DNA of 64,000 nucleotides from Limnohabitans kasalickyi (GCA_965234325.1 OZ248407.1:1364001-1428000), one strand, 5' to 3'. Numbered from the stretch's first letter, positions 33,713 through 44,780 are shown. The notes: a model not told the origin generated them from the sequence alone. Numbers and translations: made by a program.

Positions 33713-35040
33713 GTGGACAAGGTGTCCGCAATGCGGCGCGCACAGGCGTTGGCTTGCGCTTCATCACGCGCCTCGACCATCACGCGCACCAAAGGTTCAG
33801 TTCCGCTGGCGCGAATCAACACACGTCCGGTGTCGCCTAACTCAGCCTCTGCTTTTTGGGTTTCTTCTTGCAAGCGAGTGTTGGCCTTCCAGTCTTGACC
33901 AGGTCGCAAACGCACATTGATCAACGTCTGCGGAAACAACGTGACGTCCTTGAGCAAGTCGGCCATAGTTCGGCCACTGCGCACGCAGGTTTGCAAAATT
34001 TGCAAAGCACTGATCAAACCGTCGCCAGTGGTGTGCTTGTCCAAGGCCAGCAAATGGCCAGAGCCCTCGCCACCTAATATCCAACCGTGTTTGGCCAACT
34101 CTTCGAGCACATAACGGTCGCCCACTTTGGCGCGCACAAATTGCACACCGCGTTTTTTCAATGCCACTTCAACGGCCATGTTGGTCATCAGCGTGCCCAC
34201 CACACCCGGCACCACCTCGTCTTTCGCAAGCCGGTCATCGGCCATCAAATACAGCAACTCATCGCCATTGAACAAACGTCCTTGTGCATCGACCATTTGC
34301 AAGCGATCGGCGTCGCCATCCAGCGCCACGCCAAAATCGGCATGGTTGGCTTTGACTGAGCGCACCAAGGCGTCTGGATGGGTAGCGCCCACCTCTTTGT
34401 TGATGTTGAGTCCGTCTGGGCTGCAGCCGATCGCGATCACCTCCGCCCCCAACTCGTGAAACACTTTGGGCGCTATGTGATAGGCAGCGCCATGGGCCGC
34501 ATCGACCACAATCTTCACGCCTTTGAGCGTCAGATCGTTGGAGAACGTGCTTTTGCAAAACTCGATGTAACGACCTGCGGCGTCGTCCAAACGACGCGTT
34601 TTACCCAAATTCGCCGAATCCACCCAAACGGGGGTTTCGTCGAGGGCGGTCTCTACGGCTAGCTCCCAAGCGTCATCCAGCTTGGTGCCTTTGGCGCTGA
34701 AAAACTTGATGCCGTTGTCTGCAAATGGGTTGTGACTGGCACTGATGACCACACCAAGGCTGGCACGTTGCGCACGCGTGAGATAGGCCACCCCTGGCGT
34801 CGGTAAGGGCCCGAGCAACACCACGTTGACGCCAGCGGAATTAAAGCCAGACTCCAAGGCCGACTCCAACATATAGCCCGAAATCCGTGTGTCTTTGCCA
34901 ATCAACACCGTGGGATGGGCTTCGGTTCGTTTGAGCACACGGCCTACTGCATGCGCCAAGCGCAACACAAAATCAGGGGTAATCGGCGCTTGACCCACGG
35001 TGCCGCGGATGCCATCTGTTCCAAAGTATTGACGTGTCAT
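33709..35040 (-). CDS. glmM: Phosphoglucosamine mutase
   Basis: Converts glucosamine-6-phosphate to glucosamine-1-phosphate for peptidoglycan and lipopolysaccharide. 443 aa. The active-site phosphoserine is Ser102 in ISASHNPF; the metal loop DGDADR and the phosphate-binding RASGTEPLVRVM near the C-terminus are present. It follows folP in the ftsH-folP-glmM order conserved from E. coli. Confidence 0.97.
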   Translation of the reverse strand: MTRQYFGTDGIRGTVGQAPITPDFVLRLAHAVGRVLKRTEAHPTVLIGKDTRISGYMLESALESGFNSAGVNVVLLGPLPTPGVAYLTRAQRASLGVVISASHNPFADNGIKFFSAKGTKLDDAWELAVETALDETPVWVDSANLGKTRRLDDAAGRYIEFCKSTFSNDLTLKGVKIVVDAAHGAAYHIAPKVFHELGAEVIAIGCSPDGLNINKEVGATHPDALVRSVKANHADFGVALDGDADRLQMVDAQGRLFNGDELLYLMADDRLAKDEVVPGVVGTLMTNMAVEVALKKRGVQFVRAKVGDRYVLEELAKHGWILGGEGSGHLLALDKHTTGDGLISALQILQTCVRSGRTMADLLKDVTLFPQTLINVRLRPGQDWKANTRLQEETQKAEAELGDTGRVLIRASGTEPLVRVMVEARDEAQANACARRIADTLST

Positions 35041-35124
35041 GGTGATTTATTCTTGGTTTATTGAGGAGCAATTGTCGCAAACAAGTGCACTCTTTTGAGG
35101 CGTAGTTGCGAATTAAGGGGTGCA

Positions 35125-35934
35125 TCAACGTGCTGCTTGCCACACCTTCAGCGCCTGAACCGTTTGAAGTACGTCGTGCACCCGCACAACGCGTGCACCT
35201 CGCTCAAGAGCCACCAACGCAGCGGCCAAGCTGGGCACTAACCGTTCACCCACGTCGCAACCCGTCACGGCCCCCAGCGACGATTTGCGCGACCAGCCCA
35301 CCAACAAGGGGTAGCCCAACGCCATCAAGGTCGACTGCGCCGACAGCAGCTCAAAGTTTTGTGCCACAGTTTTGCCAAAACCGACGCCGGGGTCGAGCGC
35401 AATGCGCGCAGCCGCAACACCTTGCGCCTGAAGTTGCGTGGCACCGTCGTTCAAAAATCGCGAGACAGGCACGATCACCGAACCCGTCATCGGCAAGGTT
35501 TGCATGGTCTGAGGCTCGCCATGCATGTGCATCAAACAAACACCGCAACTGGGGTGCGCAGCAATCACCGACACAGCACCAGGTTGGCGCAGGGCCCAAA
35601 TGTCATTGATGATGTCCGCCCCCGCATCCAAGACGGCCTGCATCACCTGAGGTTTGTAGGTGTCAACGGACACGGGCACGTTCAAACGCACCGCCTCACG
35701 CACCACGGGCAAAACACGTGCAAGCTCATCATCAAGAGACACGGCTTGAGCACCAGGACGGGTGGACTCAGCACCAATGTCCAAAATATTCGCGCCCTCT
35801 CTGAGTAGCTGTTCGCAGTGCGCCAACGGTGCGTAACGACCACCATCAGAAAATGAGTCAGGCGTGACATTGACGATCCCCATGACTTGGGGCTGGGTCA
35901 GGTCAATCCGAAAACGTGAGGTTTGCCAAAACAT
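35125..35934 (-). CDS. folP: Dihydropteroate synthase
   Basis: Joins p-aminobenzoate to the pterin in folate synthesis; sulfonamide target. 269 aa. Signatures: VMGIVNVTPDSFSDGG, DIGAESTRPGA, ADIINDI, and the C-terminal VRVHDV. ATG 35934 opens the conserved start (MFWQTSRFRIDL). An intrinsic terminator sits directly between ftsH and this gene, 12-34 bases before the ATG, so folP depends on read-through or an unseen promoter. Confidence 0.95.
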   Translation of the reverse strand: MFWQTSRFRIDLTQPQVMGIVNVTPDSFSDGGRYAPLAHCEQLLREGANILDIGAESTRPGAQAVSLDDELARVLPVVREAVRLNVPVSVDTYKPQVMQAVLDAGADIINDIWALRQPGAVSVIAAHPSCGVCLMHMHGEPQTMQTLPMTGSVIVPVSRFLNDGATQLQAQGVAAARIALDPGVGFGKTVAQNFELLSAQSTLMALGYPLLVGWSRKSSLGAVTGCDVGERLVPSLAAALVALERGARVVRVHDVLQTVQALKVWQAAR

Positions 35935-35945
35935 ACAAGGTCCAT

Positions 35946-35968
35946 GAAAAACGGGGCTTGCGCCCCGT
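35946..35968 (-). terminator. Intrinsic terminator between ftsH and folP
   Basis: On the minus strand: stem ACGGGGC / GCCCCGT (35962-35968 with 35951-35957), 4-base loop, then T-run (A-run 35946-35950 on the plus strand). The T-run ends 12 bases before the folP ATG. Confidence 0.85.
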
Positions 35969-35993
35969 TGGTGTGTTTTGTCTTCTAGGCAGA

Positions 35994-37907
<1,914 letters not shown>

Positions 37908-37944
37908 TGTGGGCTCCGAAATAAAAATAGATACAAGTTGTACC

Positions 37945-37972
37945 AGTTGGGTGTCATTTTAAGCTTTTCAAG
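37945..37972 (-). promoter_or_regulatory. Candidate heat-shock (sigma32) promoter of ftsH
   Basis: On the minus strand CTTGAAA (37972-37966), 14-base spacer, then CCCAACT (37951-37945). The -35 matches the sigma32 consensus exactly; the -10 matches only its CCC-A core. ftsH is a heat-shock gene in E. coli, which supports the reading. Confidence 0.6.
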
Positions 37973-38013
37973 CGCAAATAAAAATTTAACTGCACGAATC
38001 AGCCTTGTAGGGC

Positions 38014-38688
38014 TCATGGATTAACCAAATTGCGATGTTTCAGCCCCATGCCAATCAAAAAGGTTTCACTAGATTTGTCACGGCTGGATTTGGGCTTGAA
38101 GGGCTTCACCACTTTGAAAGTGTCTTTGAAAAGCTGAGTCAACTGACTGTAACCACTGCCGTGAAAAAGTTTGACCACCAAGGCACCGTCGTCTTTGACA
38201 TGCTTTTGGGCAAACTCAACGGCTAACTCGACCAGATGGACGATCCGCATCGCATCCGAAGATTCGATGCCCGACAAGTTGGGCGCCATGTCTGACACCA
38301 CGACATCAACAATGCGGCCATTCAGGGCTGTCTCGAGTTGGGCTAAAACTTCGGCCTCTCGAAAGTCGCCTTGCAAAAACGTGACGTCTTCAATCGGCTC
38401 CATGTGCAGAATATCCAAACCAATGATGGTGCCGTTGAGCGCTCCCGAGGCGGCGCCATCGGGAGACATGCGACGGCGCAGATACTGACTCCATGCACCT
38501 GGCGCGCACCCTAAATCGACCACCACATGGCCGGGCTTGACCAGCCCCAGTTGCTCATCAATTTCTTTGAGCTTGTAAGCCGCACGGGCACGGAAGCCCT
38601 CTTTTTGTGCGAGCTTGACATAAGGGTCATTCACATGGTCGTTCAACCAAGACTTGTTGACCTTTTTACTTTTAGTTTTAGCTTTCAA
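38014..38688 (-). CDS. rlmE: 23S rRNA 2'-O-uridine methyltransferase RlmE
   Basis: Methylates U2552 of 23S rRNA (E. coli numbering), a heat-shock enzyme also called FtsJ/RrmJ. 224 aa. The N-terminus is very basic (MKAKTKSKKVNKSWLND). SAM motif I is VVDLGCAPGAWSQYL; the catalytic Lys-Asp-Lys-Glu set fits Lys in YVKLAQKEGFRARAAYKL, VVSDMAPN, VVKLFHG and SSETFLIG. The rlmE-ftsH order is conserved. It diverges from yhbY across 34 bases. Confidence 0.95.
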   Translation of the reverse strand: MKAKTKSKKVNKSWLNDHVNDPYVKLAQKEGFRARAAYKLKEIDEQLGLVKPGHVVVDLGCAPGAWSQYLRRRMSPDGAASGALNGTIIGLDILHMEPIEDVTFLQGDFREAEVLAQLETALNGRIVDVVVSDMAPNLSGIESSDAMRIVHLVELAVEFAQKHVKDDGALVVKLFHGSGYSQLTQLFKDTFKVVKPFKPKSSRDKSSETFLIGMGLKHRNLVNP

Positions 38689-38710
38689 TTCATACCCTTA
38701 AGCGAGCGGG

Positions 38711-38716
38711 GATAAT
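38711..38716 (+). promoter_or_regulatory. Candidate -10 (GATAAT) just before yhbY
   Basis: GATAAT ends 6 bases before the yhbY ATG (38723) in the 34-bp gap to rlmE. There is no Shine-Dalgarno between it and the ATG. Transcription would start at or next to the ATG, giving a leaderless message. Confidence 0.45.
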
Positions 38717-38722
38717 ACCCCC

Positions 38723-39199
38723 ATGTCCGCAATACAACTCACACCTGCTCAACGCAAAATTCACCGTGCCGAAGCGCACCATCTCGACCCTGTTGTGATG
38801 ATCGGCAACGATGGTTTAACCCCCGCCGTTCTCAAAGAAGCTGAGATGGCTTTGAACGCTCACGGCCTCATCAAAATTCGCGTTCTTGGCGATGACCGCC
38901 CTGCTCGCGAAGCCATGTATCTCGCTTTGGCCGATCAACTGAACGCTGCACCGATTCAGCACATCGGCAAACTCTTCATCTTATGGCGCCCCAAATCTGA
39001 CAAAGTGCGTGATGATGCTGACGAGGATCGCATGTCAGGCCCACGCGACGTGAAAGTGCTGAAGTACAGCAAACGCGGCGGACAGCGCCCTGAAGTCAAG
39101 ACACTGCGTGTGCTGGGCAACCAACGACTCACCTCCGGCGGTCAAGTCAAGCGTGCAAAACCTAAGAAAATTTCCATCAAAAAACGCACGTTGGGTTAA
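38723..39199 (+). CDS. yhbY: YhbY family CRM-domain RNA-binding protein
   Basis: 158 aa. The CRM domain (residues 1-95: LTPAQRKIHRAEAHHLDPVV..GLTPAVL, GLIKIRVLGDD, QHIGKLFILWRP) binds pre-50S ribosomal particles in E. coli. A further 60 or so residues follow, rich in Lys and Arg (SKRGGQRPEVK, KRAKPKKISIKKRTLG), absent from the 97-aa E. coli protein and likely an RNA-contacting tail. It diverges from rlmE. Confidence 0.92.
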   Translation: MSAIQLTPAQRKIHRAEAHHLDPVVMIGNDGLTPAVLKEAEMALNAHGLIKIRVLGDDRPAREAMYLALADQLNAAPIQHIGKLFILWRPKSDKVRDDADEDRMSGPRDVKVLKYSKRGGQRPEVKTLRVLGNQRLTSGGQVKRAKPKKISIKKRTLG

Positions 39200-39225
39200 C
39201 CCGCTTTTGCGATTTAGAAATGCAA

Positions 39226-39251
39226 GGGCATCCACATGGATGCCCTTTTTT
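39226..39251 (+). terminator. Intrinsic terminator after yhbY
   Basis: Perfect 8-bp stem GGGCATCC (39226-39233) / GGATGCCC (39238-39245), ACAT loop, then T-run 39246-39251. Confidence 0.92.
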
Positions 39252-39262
39252 GTGCCTATGGT

Positions 39263-39661
39263 CTACGCTTTAGAAGCGCTCAGCTGCCACATGACCTTCG
39301 CCGCACATGCGGATTGCAACAAATAAAATGCAGTGCCCACGTTGTGCCATAGCCACAAATTTTCTCGCGCCACGATGTGCGGCGCCACTGCCAATTCAAG
39401 CAGCAGCGCCAACAAAATGCCACCCATTACCCAAACTGAAGGTGAATAAGGTTCATCTTGCGCCTCGCGTCTGGCCGCTAAAAGCAACAAAAGACCGCAA
39501 GCAACAGACAGCCAACTCTGTGCGGTAAAGAGCTTGGCAGCCATGCGGCCAGCGATCGCTGGCGTCTCCAAGTGCACGAATAACTGTGGCACGACAACAA
39601 AACCAACGGCAATCAAACTACCCCACCACAGCGCTGCTAAAAAGACTTGCAAACGCGCCAT
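39263..39661 (-). CDS. DUF4149 membrane protein
   Basis: 132-aa protein with four predicted membrane spans (about 4-25, 45-65, 78-95 and 105-125), of the DUF4149 family, function unknown. The opening LQVFLAALWWGSLIAVGFVVVPQLFVHL is the family hallmark. ATG 39661 lies 9 bases after the greA stop; a TTG three codons earlier is possible. It is the last gene of the carA-carB-greA operon. Confidence 0.85.
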   Translation of the reverse strand: MARLQVFLAALWWGSLIAVGFVVVPQLFVHLETPAIAGRMAAKLFTAQSWLSVACGLLLLLAARREAQDEPYSPSVWVMGGILLALLLELAVAPHIVARENLWLWHNVGTAFYLLQSACAAKVMWQLSASKA

Positions 39662-39670
39662 GGGGTGCAA

Positions 39671-40147
39671 TCAGAGGTATGAAACCGTCATGATCTCATA
39701 GCGTTTGATGCCGCCTGGAGCCTGCACTTCCGCCACATCGCCCTCTTCTTTGCCAATCAAGGCCCGCGCAATGGGACTGCTGATGTTGACCAAACCGAGT
39801 TTCAAATCGGCCTCGTCCTCACCCACGATTTGGTAAGTCACCTTGTCGCCGGAATCTTCATCTTCCAACGAGACGGTGGCACCAAACACCACGCGCCCCC
39901 CCGCATCCAATTCGGATGGGTCAATGATTTGTGCCACCGACAGCTTGCCTTCAATTTCTTGAATGCGGCCTTCGATGAAACCTTGGCGATCTTTGGCCGC
40001 ATCGTATTCGGCGTTTTCGCTCAAGTCACCTTGCGCACGCGCCTCGGCGATGGCATTGATCACAGAGGGACGCTCAACGGTTTTGAGCTTGTGCAACTCG
40101 TCTTTGAGCTTCTCTGAACCGCGTTTGGTAATAGGAATGGTGGCCAT
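39671..40147 (-). CDS. greA: Transcription elongation factor GreA
   Basis: Stimulates RNA cleavage by backtracked RNA polymerase. 158 aa: N-terminal coiled coil (1-75) with the acidic tip DLSENAEYDAAKDRQ (residues 41-55), then the FKBP-like C-terminal domain (SPIARALIGKEEGDVAEV). It lies 21 bases after carB, an order known from many proteobacteria. Confidence 0.97.
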   Translation of the reverse strand: MATIPITKRGSEKLKDELHKLKTVERPSVINAIAEARAQGDLSENAEYDAAKDRQGFIEGRIQEIEGKLSVAQIIDPSELDAGGRVVFGATVSLEDEDSGDKVTYQIVGEDEADLKLGLVNISSPIARALIGKEEGDVAEVQAPGGIKRYEIMTVSYL

Positions 40148-40168
40148 GGTTTTTTCTAATCTGGCTGC

Positions 40169-43100
40169 TTAAGCCATCAGTTGAGCGTGCATTTCCTGCA
40201 CAGAAATGACATCCAACTGGTCCATGTACTTCATCCCCTCCACAGCCGCTTCTGCGCCCGCGATCGTGGTGAAAGTCGTGACACGGTTGAGCAATGCCGA
40301 GGTACGGATGTGACGTGAATCGGCAATCGCGTTACGACGCTCTTCCACCGTGTTGATGACCAACACTACTTCGTTGTTTTTGATCATGTCCACGATGTGA
40401 GGACGACCTTCGGTGACTTTATTGACAGTTGAACACGCCACACCAGACACATTGATCGCACTGGCCGTGCCTTTGGTGGCAATCAGCGCAAAACCTTGTG
40501 CCACCAACTGACGTGCCACTTCGATGGCACGCGCCTTGTCGTTGTTCTTCACCGAAATGAAGACCTTGCCCGAAGGCGTGCCGTCGGCTTTGGTCGGGCG
40601 TGGCAGCTTGGTGCCAGCGCCCAATTGGCTCTTCACAAAGGCCTCACCGAATGTCTTGCCCACGCCCATGACTTCGCCGGTGGACTTCATCTCGGGGCCG
40701 AGGATGGTGTCCACACCTGGGAACTTCACAAACGGGAACACCGCTTCTTTCACGCTGAAATATGGGGGCGTGACTTCTTTGGTGATGCCTTGAGACGCCA
40801 GAGTCTGGCCTGCCATGCAACGCGCCGCCACCTTGGCCAACTGGATGCCTGTGGCTTTGGAGACATAGGGCACGGTGCGCGAGGCGCGTGGGTTCACTTC
40901 CAGGACGTAGATCACGTCTTGGCCGTCCACATGCTGGATGGCAAACTGCACGTTCATCAAACCCACCACGTTCAAGGCACCGGCCATGGCGGCCGATTGG
41001 CGCTTGAGCTCGTCCACCGTGGCTGACGACAACGAGTAAGGTGGCAAGGAGCATGCCGAATCGCCACTGTGCACACCGGCTTGTTCGATGTGCTCCATCA
41101 CGCCGCCGATGAAGGTCTTGCCTTCAGGGTCGCGCAGGCAGTCCACATCACACTCGATGGCGTCGTTCAGGAAACGGTCCAGCAGCACGGGCGAGTCGTG
41201 GGACACCTTGACCGCTTCGCGCATGTAGCGCTCGAGGTCGCGTTGCTCGTGGACGATTTCCATGGCGCGGCCACCCAACACATAGCTGGGGCGCACCACC
41301 AAGGGGTAACCCAGCGCAGCAGCTTTTTCCAAAGCTTCGGGCTCGGTGCGGGCCGTGGCGTTGGGGGGCTGGCGCAGACCGAGGTCTTGCAACAATTTCT
41401 GGAAACGCTCGCGGTCTTCGGCCGCGTCGATCATGTCGGGGCTGGTGCCGATGATGGGCACGCCTGCGGCTTCCAAATCGAGCGCCAATTTCAAAGGGGT
41501 TTGACCACCGTATTGAACGATCACGCCAGTTGGCTTTTCCTTGTCCACGATTTCGAGCACGTCTTCCAAAGTGACCGGCTCAAAGTACAAACGGTCCGAG
41601 GTGTCGTAATCGGTCGACACGGTCTCAGGGTTGCAATTGACCATGATGGTTTCGTAACCGTCTTCGCGCATGGCCAAAGCGGCATGCACGCAGCAGTAGT
41701 CGAACTCAATGCCTTGGCCAATTCGGTTAGGACCACCACCCAGCACCATGATTTTCTTGTTAGTCGTGGGTTCGGCTTCGCACTCGGCGTCGCCCACGCC
41801 GAAGGTGTCACCGTTACCTTCGTAGCACGAGTACATGTAGGCGGTGTCGGTCGAGAACTCGGCCGCGCAGGTGTCCACGCGTTTGTAGACGGGGCGAATG
41901 TTCAAGGCATGGCGGCGGGCACGCACCACGTGCTCTGTGGTCTTGAGCAACTTGGCCAAGCGGCGATCGGAGAAGCCTTTCTTCTTGAGCGCACGCAACT
42001 CGTCGGCGGTGATCGCTTCAAGCGTGGTGGTTTCCAGTTCCAGTTCTATCTTCACGATCTCTTCGATCTGCACGAGGAACCAAGGGTCGATCTTGGTCAA
42101 GGCAAACACCTCGTCCACGCTCAAGCCCATGGCGAATGCATCACCCACGTACCAAATGCGCTCAGGACCGGGCTCGCCCAGTTCTTTCTCGAGCACTTCG
42201 CGGTCTTGGGTTTTCTCGTTCATGCCGTCCACGCCGACTTCCAAACCGCGCAGGGCTTTCTGGAACGATTCTTGGAAGGTGCGGCCCATGGCCATGACCT
42301 CGCCGACCGATTTCATTTGGGTGGTCAAACGGCTGTCGGCCGTCGGGAATTTTTCGAACGCAAAACGTGGGATCTTGGTGACCACGTAGTCGATCGATGG
42401 CTCGAACGAGGCTGGCGTGGCACCGCCGGTGATGTCGTTGCGCAACTCGTCGAGCGTGTAACCCACAGCCAGCTTCGCGGCCACTTTGGCGATCGGGAAA
42501 CCCGTGGCTTTGGAAGCCAAGGCGGAGGAACGCGACACGCGGGGGTTCATCTCGATCACGACCATGCGGCCGTCTTTGGGGTTGATCGAGAACTGTACGT
42601 TCGAGCCGCCCGTGTCCACACCGATTTCGCGCAAAACGGCCAAAGAGGCGTTGCGCAAAATTTGGTATTCCTTGTCGGTCAGCGTCTGGGCTGGGGCCAC
42701 GGTGATGGAATCGCCCGTGTGCACGCCCATGGGGTCCAGGTTTTCGATGGAGCAGACGATGATGCAGTTGTCCGCTTTGTCGCGCACCACTTCCATCTCG
42801 TACTCTTTCCAGCCGAGCAAGGATTCTTCAATCAACAACTCGGTGGTGGGTGAAGCCTCCAGACCGCGCTTGCAAATAACTTCGAATTCTTCAGGGTTGT
42901 AGGCAATGCCGCCGCCCGTACCGCCCAGCGTGAAGCTGGGGCGAATGACGGTGGGAAAACCCAAGGTCTTTTGCACATCCCAAGCTTCTTCCATGCTGTG
43001 GGCAATGCCGGAGCGGGCCGAACCCAGACCAATTTTGGTCATGGCGTCTTTGAACTTTAGGCGGTCTTCGGCTTTGTCGATGGCTTCAGGTGTCGCGCCA

Positions 43101-43447
43101 ATCAGCTCAACCTTGTACTTTTCGAGCACGCCGTTGTGCCACAGGTCCAACGCGCAGTTCAGCGCAGTCTGGCCGCCCATGGTGGGCAGAATGGCGTCTG
43201 GACGCTCTTTGGCAATGATCTTCTCAACCGTCTGCCAAGTGATGGGCTCGATGTAGGTCACGTCGGCCGTGGCCGGGTCGGTCATGATCGTGGCGGGGTT
43301 GCTGTTGATCAGAATGACTTTGTAGCCCTCCTCGCGCAAAGCTTTGCAAGCCTGCACGCCAGAGTAGTCGAACTCGCAAGCCTGACCAATGATGATCGGG
43401 CCAGCGCCAATGATGAGAATGCTTTTTAAGTCGGTGCGCTTTGGCAT
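40169..43447 (-). CDS. carB: Carbamoyl phosphate synthase large subunit
   Basis: Makes carbamoyl phosphate for pyrimidine and arginine synthesis. 1092 aa with two homologous ATP-grasp halves: first-half start SILIIGAGPIIIGQACEFDYSG, second-half counterpart MVLGGGPNRIGQGIEFDYC (about residue 570). The C-terminal MGS-like allosteric domain begins near 950. Slightly longer than E. coli (1073). It starts one base after the carA stop. Confidence 0.98.
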   Translation of the reverse strand: MPKRTDLKSILIIGAGPIIIGQACEFDYSGVQACKALREEGYKVILINSNPATIMTDPATADVTYIEPITWQTVEKIIAKERPDAILPTMGGQTALNCALDLWHNGVLEKYKVELIGATPEAIDKAEDRLKFKDAMTKIGLGSARSGIAHSMEEAWDVQKTLGFPTVIRPSFTLGGTGGGIAYNPEEFEVICKRGLEASPTTELLIEESLLGWKEYEMEVVRDKADNCIIVCSIENLDPMGVHTGDSITVAPAQTLTDKEYQILRNASLAVLREIGVDTGGSNVQFSINPKDGRMVVIEMNPRVSRSSALASKATGFPIAKVAAKLAVGYTLDELRNDITGGATPASFEPSIDYVVTKIPRFAFEKFPTADSRLTTQMKSVGEVMAMGRTFQESFQKALRGLEVGVDGMNEKTQDREVLEKELGEPGPERIWYVGDAFAMGLSVDEVFALTKIDPWFLVQIEEIVKIELELETTTLEAITADELRALKKKGFSDRRLAKLLKTTEHVVRARRHALNIRPVYKRVDTCAAEFSTDTAYMYSCYEGNGDTFGVGDAECEAEPTTNKKIMVLGGGPNRIGQGIEFDYCCVHAALAMREDGYETIMVNCNPETVSTDYDTSDRLYFEPVTLEDVLEIVDKEKPTGVIVQYGGQTPLKLALDLEAAGVPIIGTSPDMIDAAEDRERFQKLLQDLGLRQPPNATARTEPEALEKAAALGYPLVVRPSYVLGGRAMEIVHEQRDLERYMREAVKVSHDSPVLLDRFLNDAIECDVDCLRDPEGKTFIGGVMEHIEQAGVHSGDSACSLPPYSLSSATVDELKRQSAAMAGALNVVGLMNVQFAIQHVDGQDVIYVLEVNPRASRTVPYVSKATGIQLAKVAARCMAGQTLASQGITKEVTPPYFSVKEAVFPFVKFPGVDTILGPEMKSTGEVMGVGKTFGEAFVKSQLGAGTKLPRPTKADGTPSGKVFISVKNNDKARAIEVARQLVAQGFALIATKGTASAINVSGVACSTVNKVTEGRPHIVDMIKNNEVVLVINTVEERRNAIADSRHIRTSALLNRVTTFTTIAGAEAAVEGMKYMDQLDVISVQEMHAQLMA

Positions 43448-43448
43448 G

Positions 43449-44612
43449 TTATTTCGCCTCCATCAGGTGGATGAAGCGGTCAAAGAGGTAAGCAATATCG
43501 TGGGGGCCTGGAGAGGCTTCGGGGTGACCTTGGAAGCAAAACGCAGGCTTGTCGGTGCGGGCCAAGCCCTGCAAGGTGCCGTCAAAGAGCGACACATGGG
43601 TGGCGCGCAGATTGGCAGGCAAGGTCTTTTCATCCACCGCAAAACCGTGGTTCTGGCTGGTGATGGACACGCGACCCGTGTCAAGTTCTTTCACAGGATG
43701 GTTGGCACCATGATGGCCAAACTTCATCTTGAACGTCTTGGCACCGCTGGCCAAAGCCATAATTTGGTGGCCCAAACAAATGCCAAACGTAGGAATACCG
43801 GTTTCAATCAGTTCAGCAGCAGCAGCAATCGCGTAGTCGCAAGGCTGTGGATCGCCAGGCCCGTTGGACAAGAAAATGCCGTCAGGGTTGTGCTTGAGCA
43901 CATCGGCTGCCGATGTTTTAGCGGGCACCACCGTGACTTGACAGCCACGCTCAGCCAACATGCGCAAGATGTTTTTCTTCACGCCAAAGTCATAGGCGAC
44001 CACGTGAAATTTAGGAGCTGCCAAAGTGCCGTAGCCCTGACCCAACACCCACTCAGTTTCGGTCCAGTCATAAGACTCAGACACCGTCACTTTTTGGGCC
44101 AAATCGAGACCAGACATCGAAGGCGCAGCTTGTGCTGCAGCCACTGCTTGGTCAATCAAGGATTGGGTCACTTGCTGACCTTGAGCCAAGCCCAAGATGG
44201 CACCGTTTTGGGCACCTTGGGTGCGCAACAAGCGTGTGAGTTGGCGGGTGTCGATGTTGGCAATCGCAACAGTACCAGCTTCGATCAAGTAAGCGGACAA
44301 GGTTTGGTGTGAGCGGAAGTTGCTTGCGATCAAAGGCAAATCTTTGATGATCAAGCCAGCAGCATGGACTTTGTCAGCTTCGATGTCTTCCACGTTGACG
44401 CCGTAGTTACCGATGTGCGGGTACGTCAAAGTGACGATCTGCTGGCAGTAGCTGGGGTCAGTGAGGATTTCCTGATAGCCGGTGAGTGAGGTGTTAAATA
44501 CCACTTCGCCGACGGTGGAGCCAGAGGCTCCAATCGAGTTGCCGATAAAGACCGTGCCGTCTGCGAGCGCCAAGATGGCGGGCGGGAAGGTTCCCTGAAG
44601 AGACAAAAGCAC
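43449..44612 (-). CDS. carA: Carbamoyl phosphate synthase small subunit
   Basis: Glutaminase subunit that feeds ammonia to CarB. 387 aa. N-terminal domain with TDPSYCQQIVTLTYPHIGNYG; class I amidotransferase with nucleophile Cys in FGICLGHQIM and the C-terminal HPEASPGPHD. The start is GTG 44612, supported by a GGAG 8 bases upstream. A TATAAT lies 128-133 bases upstream. Confidence 0.97.
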   Translation of the reverse strand: MLLSLQGTFPPAILALADGTVFIGNSIGASGSTVGEVVFNTSLTGYQEILTDPSYCQQIVTLTYPHIGNYGVNVEDIEADKVHAAGLIIKDLPLIASNFRSHQTLSAYLIEAGTVAIANIDTRQLTRLLRTQGAQNGAILGLAQGQQVTQSLIDQAVAAAQAAPSMSGLDLAQKVTVSESYDWTETEWVLGQGYGTLAAPKFHVVAYDFGVKKNILRMLAERGCQVTVVPAKTSAADVLKHNPDGIFLSNGPGDPQPCDYAIAAAAELIETGIPTFGICLGHQIMALASGAKTFKMKFGHHGANHPVKELDTGRVSITSQNHGFAVDEKTLPANLRATHVSLFDGTLQGLARTDKPAFCFQGHPEASPGPHDIAYLFDRFIHLMEAK

Positions 44613-44653
44613 TGGGTTCTCCGGAATAGTTCGGGTACGCCTCAGCGCTCACA

Positions 44654-44669
44654 AGAGAATGTCTTCTCT
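44654..44669 (-). promoter_or_regulatory. Hairpin in the carA leader
   Basis: AGAGAA (44654-44659) / TTCTCT (44664-44669) with a 4-base loop, about 42 bases before the carA GTG. A stem in the untranslated leader; role unknown. Confidence 0.35.
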
Positions 44670-44739
44670 TTGGCTGCTTTGTTCGAGGAATTTGCCTAGT
44701 TTTGGCTGGGGCGTACAGGTTGATGCGGGAAAGCCTCTC

Positions 44740-44745
44740 ATTATA
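44740..44745 (-). promoter_or_regulatory. Candidate -10 (TATAAT) of carA
   Basis: Exact TATAAT on the minus strand in the 168-bp gap before carA. The -35 position overlaps a small hairpin CACTGG (44753-44758) / CCAGTG (44765-44770) that has no T-run, and is not consensus-like. The implied leader is about 120 bases. Confidence 0.55.
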
Positions 44746-44780
44746 TCCGAGGCACTGGTTTTCCCCAGTGTTTGCCCGAC

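Noticed and set aside
41069..42853. 594-codon open frame on the plus strand inside carB
   Set aside because: It is antisense to the highly conserved CarB; the open frame follows from codon bias and the product is His/Val-rich with no domain.
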